From VRUE01 sp963716245 (GTDB lineage Bacteria > Actinomycetota > Thermoleophilia > Solirubrobacterales > 70-9), in NCBI GenBank assembly GCA_963716245.1, contig OY970300.1, positions 434,001 through 498,000 of the forward strand: DNA of 64,000 bases, given 5' to 3'. The notes beneath the pieces are model-generated. The model worked only from the letters and a program-made list of their open reading frames with translations. It did no database searches and was not told the origin of the DNA. Shown one piece after another: positions 25,597 through 32,643 of this stretch (position 1 is the first letter of the stretch; the number at the start of each line of letters is the position of its first letter). A program made the translations under genes and the position numbers.

Positions 25597-26526
25597 ATGC
25601 ACACATCAACTATGGATGAGAAAAAGACGAAACAGCACGCGATTGAGAACCGGCTTGGATCGCTGTGCCTTGGGTGCCTTGTGCTGCTAACCCTCGCCTG
25701 CACGGTCCCTTCGGCGCTCGCTGGAGCGCCAGCAGGGCAGGATATAGACACCTGCGATAGCGGGCGGATAGTCATCGACTATCTTCGCCCATTCAAATCG
25801 ATGCCTCCTGCATCCCCGCCGCCCGTCTCAGGCCGGCTGCCGTTTGCGCCTCGCGATTTATACTTGGAACCGTTCGCTTCTAATCGCGTCTTAGCCGGCG
25901 GTGGTCACTTTGGATACGTCTTTGGGACTCGGAATGCGCCCTTGGCGGACCTCAATCTCAGATGGCTGGCAATAGTTCGTTTGGAAACCATCAATAAAAA
26001 AGGCGCGAGGCAACGGTCCGTCACGGTGCAGCGTCGGCGGCTGGCAAAAGTCAACTCCCTTGCCGAATTGGATTTTACTCTGACATTGACCCCATCTCCG
26101 GCGTTATATCGCTACCACCTTGAATTTCGTAGATTATCTGGTCACCTATTGGCTCGATACGACCAGTATGTGCGGGTGGTACGCCGTAAAGTGCGTGCAT
26201 CTATTCATACTGACTCGATACAAGCTCGGCCTGGCGAAGGTATCGACCTGCAATTGGTCAACGAAGGCACGGAAGCGATCGATTATGGTGAAGGGGGGCT
26301 CGTGAGCTTTTGGAATGGTGAGAACTGGGTCGCCGCCTTCAAAATCAATTCAAGGGGGAATAAGCAAGCCTTTGTTCTCGAAGCTGGCCGTGCGGGAAGA
26401 TGCGAATCGCTGGAAATCCCATCGCATGCACCGAGCGGAAGATACCGGATCCAAAAGCGAATCTCTACGCGTACCTGGCCCAGCAAACGCCTGATTACTG
26501 CACCAATGGAAGTGATTCGTCACTAG
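25597..26526 (+). CDS. Secreted protein of unknown function, coupled to the Rhs/protease gene
   Basis: The ATG is two bases after the stop of the large protease gene, so translation is probably coupled. The 309-residue product has a signal peptide (LGSLCLGCLVLLTLACTVPS then ALAGA). The C-terminal part (RPGEGIDLQLVNEGTEAIDY, SFWNGENWVAAFKI, then SHAPSGRYRIQKRI) resembles the bacterial Ig-like fold found in many exported proteins. A second in-frame ATG lies at 25612. The composition is AT-rich like the 3' end of its neighbour, so both seem to have moved together. It may be a partner or inhibitor of the protease, but only the position suggests that. Confidence 0.75.
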   Translation: MHTSTMDEKKTKQHAIENRLGSLCLGCLVLLTLACTVPSALAGAPAGQDIDTCDSGRIVIDYLRPFKSMPPASPPPVSGRLPFAPRDLYLEPFASNRVLAGGGHFGYVFGTRNAPLADLNLRWLAIVRLETINKKGARQRSVTVQRRRLAKVNSLAELDFTLTLTPSPALYRYHLEFRRLSGHLLARYDQYVRVVRRKVRASIHTDSIQARPGEGIDLQLVNEGTEAIDYGEGGLVSFWNGENWVAAFKINSRGNKQAFVLEAGRAGRCESLEIPSHAPSGRYRIQKRISTRTWPSKRLITAPMEVIRH

Positions 26527-26706
26527 CAAAGGCCTTCGATCATCAGTGAGTCCGTGAGAATCCTGCATCCGTGTTCTATCGCTTACGTTCATCTAACGTA
26601 CAACGAATGTGAGAGGTTTGTCACCCCATCAGACCACGGTCATGGAAGCCATCGGTTCAGGTAGAGGTTGAATCTTTTCGCTGCGGCAGACTGCAGAGAT
26701 TGATAC

Positions 26707-27153
26707 ATGTGTGAAGCTGGTCCTAACGGTAGGAGTTTAAGTATCCGAGTGGTTGTGTTGATCCTTGCCTTATTTGAGATGTCTTGTGGGGCGTCGTCAT
26801 CGACCGGCGGGCCGAAAGGAGCGCTTCGCCCGCCCTTAGGCGGTGAGATAAAAATAAAGCAATGGGGAGTATGGTCGGTGAGAGGCCCACGAACCATCAC
26901 CGTAGGCGGAGTGGTTGGCCACTGTGTTGGGGCCCCGAAACCGAGAGCGATACGTCCGGATATAAAATGTAAAGGTGAAAAGGTCTTCATTCGGTTCAGG
27001 ATTGAACTACCGAAGCCACCGAGGCGGCGAAGGGCAGCGTGTCCTGGCGTTGAATTATTTGTACGCCGACCAATCATGCTCAGGCGTGACTTGGCGGATG
27101 TAAAACTGTATGACAGCAGCGTTCGGCCACCAAAGCTGCGCTGGCCGGATTAG
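26707..27153 (+). CDS. Small exported protein of unknown function (paralog 1)
   Basis: The 148-residue product starts with a hydrophobic stretch (RVVVLILALFEMSCGASSS), a signal peptide or an imperfect lipobox. The rest (RGPRTITVGGVVGHCVGAPK, FIRFRIELPKPP, then ACPGVELFVRRPIMLRR and VKLYDSSVRPPKLRWPD) is unlike any family I can name. Three cysteines are conserved in the next gene, which is a diverged duplicate. The region is AT-rich, with codon use unlike the rest of the window. Confidence 0.65.
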   Translation: MCEAGPNGRSLSIRVVVLILALFEMSCGASSSTGGPKGALRPPLGGEIKIKQWGVWSVRGPRTITVGGVVGHCVGAPKPRAIRPDIKCKGEKVFIRFRIELPKPPRRRRAACPGVELFVRRPIMLRRDLADVKLYDSSVRPPKLRWPD

Positions 27154-27173
27154 GAAGGCAGCGACCATAGAGC

Positions 27174-27610
27174 TTGCCCAACTTCCTTTACCGATCGGTC
27201 TGTGTTCTAGGTGGAGTGTGGGCTATCGCGCTGCCGGGGGGAGTTGCCTGTGGCGCGTCCTCTATGACGTCCGATAAGGCGGACCGCGTACGTTATGCAC
27301 TGAACGGCCAGGTGTTGAGATGGTCAGTTAGGTCGCCGATACCGCCACGGACGATTAAGGTCGGGGGGAGAGTTGGCCATTGCGTGGGAGATCCCCGGCC
27401 GAGAGCTCAGATCGCACATGTGAGATACCAAGGTGCGGATGTGTACGTCAAGCTGAAGGTCGTGGTACCACGACACAAGCCATCCGATCGAGAACTGTGT
27501 GGGGGGTGGAGCTATTTGTAGGAAAGACTATTAGGCTTAAGCGTAGTCTGGTGGAGGTAAGAATCTATGACAGTGGTGCTCAGCCCCCAAGGCTGCGCTG
27601 GCCAGAATAG
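27174..27610 (+). pseudogene. Frameshifted duplicate of the preceding small exported protein (paralog 2)
   Basis: From a TTG at 27174 the frame gives a signal sequence (VLGGVWAIALPGGVACGASS) and IPPRTIKVGGRVGHCVGDPR, parallel to paralog 1. It stops at 27521 after CGGWSYL. The homologous end, GVELFVGKTIRLKRSLVEVR and IYDSGAQPPRLRWPE, continues in the next frame to 27610. The break lies at a run of six G at 27501-27506; seven G would restore CGGVELF in line with CPGVELF of paralog 1. It could be a pseudogene, a phase-variable switch or a read error. Confidence 0.7.
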
Positions 27611-27807
27611 GCTGCCTCAAATGCTTGTCCCTGTCCATCCCGCCGGCGGTAGTCAGGATCGCCTCTGTCGAGCGACCAATCTGCCGCCAGAGCTTTCGTA
27701 CGGTTTCCGCCGCGACGAGTAGGCCCGAATGCTGGCGGCTGCTACTTGCTGCAGATCGGAGTGTCCCGGCAGGTAAGGCTGGGCAGAAAGGTGGCCCAGA
27801 TACGGCT
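27611..27807. other. Gap with no supported gene
   Basis: Frames of about 90-107 residues are open on both strands here, but neither shows a recognisable domain, a ribosome binding site or family-like sequence. I see no clear hairpin or repeat. Confidence 0.4.
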
Positions 27808-28581
27808 CTACGACGGAAGAACTTCGCCGCCGACGCCACGGCCGCTCGACTCGTAGGCAACCGACTCCAAGTACAGCCCGTGGGGCGGGGCGGTGTCGCC
27901 GGCTGACGAGCGGGGGGCGCCCGCTAGGAGGCTGGTGAAGTCATCGACGGTGCGGCGGCCGGAGGCTACTTCGAGCATGGTGCCGACGAGGACGCGGACC
28001 ATGTTGCGCATGAAGGCGTCGGCGGTGATGCGGAAGGAGAGGATGTCGCCTTCGGCGGTCCAGGCGGCGTGGAGGACGTTGCGGTCGAAGCGGACGTGGT
28101 CGGTCTGGGTGGGCGTGAAGGCGGTGAAGTCGTGGGTGCCGGGTAGGGCGGCGGCGCAGGCGTCGAGGGCGTCGCGGTCGAGCGGGTGTGGCCACCAGAG
28201 GGCGCGGTTCTGCTCGAAGGGACTGGGCGAGCGGCGGGTGAGGATGCGGTAGCGGTAGGTGCGGGACTTGGCGTCGCCGCGGGCGTCGAAGCCGTCGGCG
28301 ACGGGCTCGGCGGCGGTGACGGCGATGTCGTTCGGTGCGAGCGCGTTGAGGCTGCGGGCGAGGTTCGGGGGGATCTCCGCGGCGGTCGTGAAGCTCGTGA
28401 CCTGCCCGAGCGCGTGCACACCCGTATCGGTGCGCCCGGCGACGGTCAGCTGCACCCGCTCGCGCAGCACGGTCGCCAGCGCCGCCTCCAACTCACCCTG
28501 CACCGTGCGCAGGCCCGGCTGCGCCGCCCAGCCCCTGAACCCGCTGCCGTCGTATTCGATGTCGAGCCGAACGGTCGTCAA
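27808..28581 (-). CDS. truA: tRNA pseudouridine(38-40) synthase
   Basis: TruA makes pseudouridine at tRNA positions 38-40. The 257-residue product starts at TTG 28581 with TTVRLDIEYDGSGFRGWAAQ. The catalytic Asp is in the motif AGRTDTGVHALGQV. KSRTYRYRIL, HDFTAF and DAFMRNMVRVLVGTMLEVAS follow as in the family. The frame is open further upstream, but that part crosses a terminator-like hairpin and a tRNA-like element. It is displaced from its frequent position after rplQ. Confidence 0.95.
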   Translation of the reverse strand: MTTVRLDIEYDGSGFRGWAAQPGLRTVQGELEAALATVLRERVQLTVAGRTDTGVHALGQVTSFTTAAEIPPNLARSLNALAPNDIAVTAAEPVADGFDARGDAKSRTYRYRILTRRSPSPFEQNRALWWPHPLDRDALDACAAALPGTHDFTAFTPTQTDHVRFDRNVLHAAWTAEGDILSFRITADAFMRNMVRVLVGTMLEVASGRRTVDDFTSLLAGAPRSSAGDTAPPHGLYLESVAYESSGRGVGGEVLPS

Positions 28582-28594
28582 TGCTCTGCAAACA

Positions 28595-28624
28595 GCAAAC
28601 GACCCGCCAGGGCGGGTCGTTTGC
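28595..28624. terminator. Strong hairpin upstream of truA, probable terminator
   Basis: GCAAACGACCCGCC (28595-28608) and GGCGGGTCGTTTGC (28611-28624) are perfect 14-bp inverted arms. On the minus strand it lies between the tRNA-like element and truA and would end a transcript arriving from the tRNA-like side; it also works on the plus strand. Confidence 0.55.
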
Positions 28625-28680
28625 GAAATCTGGGAAAGCCGGTCAAAACCGCTGCTTCCGGTATCGCAAGAGAAGCATAG

Positions 28681-28752
28681 CGCCCCCGGAGGGAATTGAA
28701 CCCTCTCTTTCCCAGTTGCGATACCGGAAGCCGGCGGTCCACCGGCGGGGGC
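28681..28752 (-). ncRNA. tRNA-like element, not a canonical tRNA
   Basis: On the minus strand GCCCCCG and CGGGGGC form a perfect 7-bp acceptor-like stem. A perfect T arm, GAGGG-TTCAATT-CCCTC, obeys the TTCRANY rule. The D-arm region can fold as GCCGG-TGGACCG-CCGGC. The anticodon position gives CCGGT-ATCGCA-ACTGG, a 6-nt loop instead of 7, so it does not fit a functional tRNA. A 16-bp inverted copy of its central part lies at 28654-28669 against 28716-28731. Translating its opposite strand gives EGIEPSLSQLRYRKPAVHRR, the type of spurious peptide that arises across reversed tRNA-like DNA. Confidence 0.5.
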
Positions 28753-28873
28753 TACCGCCGCTTCCGCGGCAGACGAAACCCTAGAAAAGCGCTTCGTACG
28801 CATGTGCGATTCAGGTCAATTCTTTGCACCATCAACCACACGACTTCGTCGCGATGAAAGGTCGCCGGAATGC

Positions 28874-29944
28874 TCAGTCCTTGGCGAGCACGTCGGCGGG
28901 GCCGTCGATCCAGACGCGGACGCGGTCTCCGGGGTGCCAGGCGGGGAAGCCGAGGCGGCGGGAGCGGACGAGGCGGCCGGAGGGGAGGCGCAGCTCGAGC
29001 AGCTGGTCGTGGCCGTAGAAGTTGCGGGAGACCACGGTGGCCTCTTGGCTGCCGCGGCGGTCGGCCGGCTCGGTCGTGCCGACCGCCACCGACTCGGGGC
29101 GGATCAGCACGTCCACGTCGCCGCGCAGCTTGTTGCGGTTCGGCAGCTGGCCAAGCTCGCAGGCGACGGAGCCGTTCTCGGCCGTGCCGGGGATCACCTC
29201 GATCTCGCCGAGGAAGCCGGCGACCCAGCGCGTCGCCGGCCGCGAATAGACCTCCTCGGGCGTGCCGACCTGCTCGATCCGGCCCTCGTTGACGACCGCG
29301 ACCACGTCGGCGACGCTGAGCGCCTCCTCCTGGTCGTGGGTGACGAAGACCGAGGTGACGCCCTGGGCGTCGAGGATCTCGCGCGCCTCGCGGCGGACCC
29401 GCTCGCGCAGGCCGGCGTCGAGGTTGGAGAACGGCTCGTCGAGCAGCACCGCGCGCGGTTCGACGACCAGCGCGCGGGCGAGGGCGACGCGCTGTTGCTG
29501 CCCGCCCGAGAGCTCGTGGGGATGGCGGGCGCCGAGGCCGCCCAGCCCGACCGTCTCCAGCATCGCCTCGACCCGCTCGCGGTCCGGCCGGCGGCCGAGC
29601 CCGTAGCCGACGTTGCCGGCGACGTCTAGGTGGGGGAAGAGCGCGTAGTCCTGGAAGACCATGCCGATCCGGCGGCGCTCCGGCGGCAGCGATCGCCCCG
29701 GCGTCGAGACCGTCTCGTCGCCGATCTCGACGCTGCCGGCATCGGGCGTCTCCAGGCCGGCGATCAGCCTCAGCGTGGTCGTCTTGCCGCAGCCGCTCGG
29801 GCCGAGCAGGGCGCAGGTCGTCCCCGCCTCTATGTCGAGGTCGAGGCCGTCCACGGCGACCACGTCGCCGTAGGACTTGCGCAGGCCACGCAGCCGCAGG
29901 GCGGCTCCGCGCACCCCCGCTCCGGTGTCTGAACTCGGCGTCAC
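28874..29944 (-). CDS. fbpC: Iron(III) ABC transporter ATP-binding protein
   Basis: The 356-residue ATPase shows Walker A GPSGCGKTTTL, Q loop VFQDYALFPHL, signature LSGGQQQRVALARAL, Walker B AVLLDEP and the switch His in VTHDQEEAL. A C-terminal TOBE-type region follows (IRPESVAVGT, SRNFYGHDQLLELRL), as in Fe3+/spermidine-type ATPases. GTG start at 29944. It is divergent from the binding protein and the permease, with an IdeR-like box between, so the three form one iron-uptake system. The exact substrate is inferred from neighbours and box. Confidence 0.88.
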   Translation of the reverse strand: MTPSSDTGAGVRGAALRLRGLRKSYGDVVAVDGLDLDIEAGTTCALLGPSGCGKTTTLRLIAGLETPDAGSVEIGDETVSTPGRSLPPERRRIGMVFQDYALFPHLDVAGNVGYGLGRRPDRERVEAMLETVGLGGLGARHPHELSGGQQQRVALARALVVEPRAVLLDEPFSNLDAGLRERVRREAREILDAQGVTSVFVTHDQEEALSVADVVAVVNEGRIEQVGTPEEVYSRPATRWVAGFLGEIEVIPGTAENGSVACELGQLPNRNKLRGDVDVLIRPESVAVGTTEPADRRGSQEATVVSRNFYGHDQLLELRLPSGRLVRSRRLGFPAWHPGDRVRVWIDGPADVLAKD

Positions 29945-29959
29945 AGGCAGAGAACCTAA

Positions 29960-29977
29960 GATTAGGGCAACCTAATC
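29960..29977. promoter_or_regulatory. IdeR/DtxR-type iron box between the divergent iron-transport genes
   Basis: GATTAGGGCAACCTAATC is a perfect inverted repeat around GCAA. The 19 bases from 29957 match 15 of 19 positions of the mycobacterial IdeR consensus TTAGGTTAGGCTAACCTAA. It lies 16 bp before the ATPase GTG and 24 bp before the binding-protein ATG, so it can control both. Iron-dependent repression is inferred. Confidence 0.7.
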
Positions 29978-30000
29978 CCGCTTCCCCAGAAGGCAGGTCG

Positions 30001-31053
30001 ATGAAGGAAAACAGACGCTCCTGGCGGCGGTCGCTCGCCGCCGCCTCCATTGCCGCCGCGCTGGCGCTGACCGGCTGCGGCTTCGACACCGGCGCCTCCG
30101 GCGGCGGTCCGGGCGAGCCCGAGACCGAGGGCGTCACGCTCTACTCGGGCCGGATCCCCGCGGCGATCGGCGGTGCGGTCGACCTCTACGAGGCCGAGGC
30201 CGACCGCGACGTGCAGGTCCGCTTCGCCGACACCGCGGACCTCGCCGCGACCCTGATCGAGGAGGGTGACGCCTCCCCCGCCGACGTCTTCTTCGCCCAG
30301 GAGCCGGGCGCGATCGGCGCCGTCGCCGACGCCGGCCTGCTCGCGCCACTGCCCGCCGACGTCCTGGCGCGCGTCCCCGCCCGCTACCGCGACCCGCAGG
30401 GCCGCTGGGTCGGCGTGACCGGTCGCGCCCGCGTCGTCGCCTTCAACCGCGACGCGGTGAAGCGCTCCGAGCTCCCCGCCTCGCCGTTCGGCTTCGTCGC
30501 GCCGGCGTGGCACGGGCGGGTCGGCTGGTCGCCGGCCAGCTCGAGCATGCAGGAGTACGTGACGGCGCTGCGCGCGCGCTACGGCGACGAGCGCACGCGC
30601 GAGTGGCTGGAGGCGATGGTCGCCAACGACGCGCGCGACTACCCGAACAACGTCGCGATCCGCGACGCGATCGCCGGCGGGGAGATCGACGCGGGGCTGA
30701 TCAACCACTACTACGTGGCGCAGGCGATCGCCGAGGAGGGGGAGGGCTACCCCGTCGACGTCCACTTCCCGCCCGGCGGGCTCGGCTCGCTGCTGCTGCT
30801 CACCAGCGTCGGTGTCCTGGAGGCGAGCGAGCGCAGGGAGGAAGCCGTGGCCTTCGTCCGCTCGCTGCTCGACGGGCCGAGCCAGGAGTTCCTCACGACC
30901 AGCTCCAAGGAGTACCCGCTCGCCCGCGGCGCCGAGCCCGACCCCTCGCTGAGCGTGTCGCTCGCCGAGATCCCGAGCGCTCCCAACGACCTCGTCCACC
31001 TGGAGGAGCTGCAGGCGACGATCGAGCTGATGCAGGAAGCGGGGGCGCTCTAG
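30001..31053 (+). CDS. fbpA: Iron(III) ABC transporter substrate-binding lipoprotein
   Basis: The 350-residue protein has a lipoprotein signal ending LALTGC (Cys 25). It then reads VTLYSGRIPAAIGGAVDLYE, ADVFFAQEPGAIGAVADAGL, and VAFNRDAV, which is the pattern of FbpA/FutA-type ferric-binding proteins. YPNNVAIRDAIAGGEIDAGL and LINHYYVAQA hold the usual Tyr ligands (adjacent YY). It captures iron outside the membrane and hands it to the permease 16 bp downstream. Confidence 0.92.
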   Translation: MKENRRSWRRSLAAASIAAALALTGCGFDTGASGGGPGEPETEGVTLYSGRIPAAIGGAVDLYEAEADRDVQVRFADTADLAATLIEEGDASPADVFFAQEPGAIGAVADAGLLAPLPADVLARVPARYRDPQGRWVGVTGRARVVAFNRDAVKRSELPASPFGFVAPAWHGRVGWSPASSSMQEYVTALRARYGDERTREWLEAMVANDARDYPNNVAIRDAIAGGEIDAGLINHYYVAQAIAEEGEGYPVDVHFPPGGLGSLLLLTSVGVLEASERREEAVAFVRSLLDGPSQEFLTTSSKEYPLARGAEPDPSLSVSLAEIPSAPNDLVHLEELQATIELMQEAGAL

Positions 31054-31069
31054 TGGGAGGGCCGCCGGG

Positions 31070-32638
31070 GTGACCGCCGGCCGCCCCGCGCCGGCATGGC
31101 TCGTCCTCGCCGGGCTCCTGACCGGCGCCGCGGCGGTGCTGCCGGCGGCCTACCTGTTCGCCGTCGTCGCGGGCGACCTCGGCGACGCGCTGGCCGAGGC
31201 GCTCACCTCGCGCACCGCCGCGATCCTCGTCCGAACGCTCGGCCTGGCGGCGGCGGTGACCGCGACGGCGATCGCGATCGCCCTGCCGATCGGATGGCTG
31301 ACGGTGCGCACCGACCTGCCCGGCCGGCGGATCTGGGCGGTCCTCTGCACGCTGCCGCTCGTCATCCCCAGCTACGTCGGCGCCTACCTCTTCGTCGCCG
31401 CGCTCGGCCCGAACGGGATGCTCCAGGACGCGCTCGGGGTCGAGGGGCTGCCGTCGATCTACGGCTTCGGCGGCGCCTGGCTGGTGCTCAGCCTGTTCAC
31501 CTACCCGCTGGTCCTGCTGCCGCTGCGGAGCGCCCTACGGCGGATCGACCCCCAGCTGGAGGACGCGGCGCGGGCGATGGGCCGCGGGCCGCTGGCCGTG
31601 TTTCGCTCCGTCGTCATGCCGCAGCTATGGCCGGTCCTGGCCGCGGGTGGGCTGCTCGTCGCGCTCTACGTGGTCAGCGACTTCGGCGCCGTCTCGCTGC
31701 TGCGCTTCGACTCGTTCACGCGCGAGATATACGTCGCCTACCGCTCCAGCTTCGACCGCACCGCCGCGGCCAGCCTCGGCGCCGTCCTGGTGATCGTGAT
31801 GTTCGGGCTGCTGCTGCTCAGCTCCCGCCTGCGCTCGGCCAGGGTCGTGCACCGGCTGGGGCCGGGGACGCTGCGACCGGCCAGGCCGTACCGACTGGGA
31901 CGGTGGCGCTGGCCGGCGCTCGCCCTCTGCGCCGCAATCGCGGCGATCGCCTTCGTCCTCCCCGTCGGCGTCCTCTTCTACTGGGCCGCCGAGGGGATCT
32001 CCACTGGCTCGACGCCGCTGTCGCGTGCAGCGGCGCTGGCCGGTAACTCGTTCCTCGTCTCGGCGGGGGCGGCGGCGCTCGGCGCCCTGGCCGCGCTCGC
32101 GGTCGCGGCGCTCGCCGTGCGCCACTCCGGGCGGCTGAGCGCCGTGGTCGAGCGCGCGTCGCACGCCGGCTACGCGCTTCCGGGCATCCTCGTCGCCCTG
32201 GCGCTCGTCTTCTTCGCCACGCGGCTGGTCCCCTCGCTCTACCAGACCACCGCCCTGCTCGTCTTCGGTCTCACGATCCACTACCTGCCGCTCGGCATCG
32301 GGCCGATCGCCGCCGCCCTGCTCCAGGTCTCCCCGCGCGTCGAGGAGGCGGCGCGGGGCCTCGGTCGGGGCCGAGCCGAGGTCTTCCGCTCCGTGACCGC
32401 GCCGCTTGCCCGCGGCGGGCTGCTGGCGGGCGCGGCGTTGATCTTCCTGCACGCGATGAAAGAGCTGCCGGCGACCCTGATCCTCGCGCCGCTCGGCTTC
32501 GAGACCCTGGCAACCGACATCTGGACGCAGACCAGCTTCGGCTTCTACGAGGCGAGCGCGATCCCGGCGCTGCTCCTGCTCCTCGTGGCCGCCGCCCCGG
32601 TCTACCTGCTCAGCGAGCGCGGCGCGACCGCTCCCTGA
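31070..32638 (+). CDS. fbpB: Iron(III) ABC transporter permease, fused two-module type
   Basis: The 522-residue protein has about twelve membrane helices in two homologous halves. Each half carries an EAA loop: LEDAARAMGRGPLAVFRSVV in the first and VEEAARGLGRGRAEVFRSVT in the second. This fused form is typical of FbpB/AfuB iron permeases. It starts at GTG 31070 with GGAGGG upstream. The next gene starts 5 bp after its stop. Confidence 0.92.
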   Translation: MTAGRPAPAWLVLAGLLTGAAAVLPAAYLFAVVAGDLGDALAEALTSRTAAILVRTLGLAAAVTATAIAIALPIGWLTVRTDLPGRRIWAVLCTLPLVIPSYVGAYLFVAALGPNGMLQDALGVEGLPSIYGFGGAWLVLSLFTYPLVLLPLRSALRRIDPQLEDAARAMGRGPLAVFRSVVMPQLWPVLAAGGLLVALYVVSDFGAVSLLRFDSFTREIYVAYRSSFDRTAAASLGAVLVIVMFGLLLLSSRLRSARVVHRLGPGTLRPARPYRLGRWRWPALALCAAIAAIAFVLPVGVLFYWAAEGISTGSTPLSRAAALAGNSFLVSAGAAALGALAALAVAALAVRHSGRLSAVVERASHAGYALPGILVALALVFFATRLVPSLYQTTALLVFGLTIHYLPLGIGPIAAALLQVSPRVEEAARGLGRGRAEVFRSVTAPLARGGLLAGAALIFLHAMKELPATLILAPLGFETLATDIWTQTSFGFYEASAIPALLLLLVAAAPVYLLSERGATAP

Positions 32639-32643
32639 CCCGG

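Noticed and set aside
27537..27906. Small genes on either strand between the frameshifted paralog and truA
   Set aside because: No ribosome binding site, no recognisable domain and mutual overlap; composition fits chance open frames.
28681..28752. A canonical tRNA gene
   Set aside because: The acceptor and T arms are perfect but the anticodon arm leaves a 6-nt loop; kept only as a tRNA-like element.
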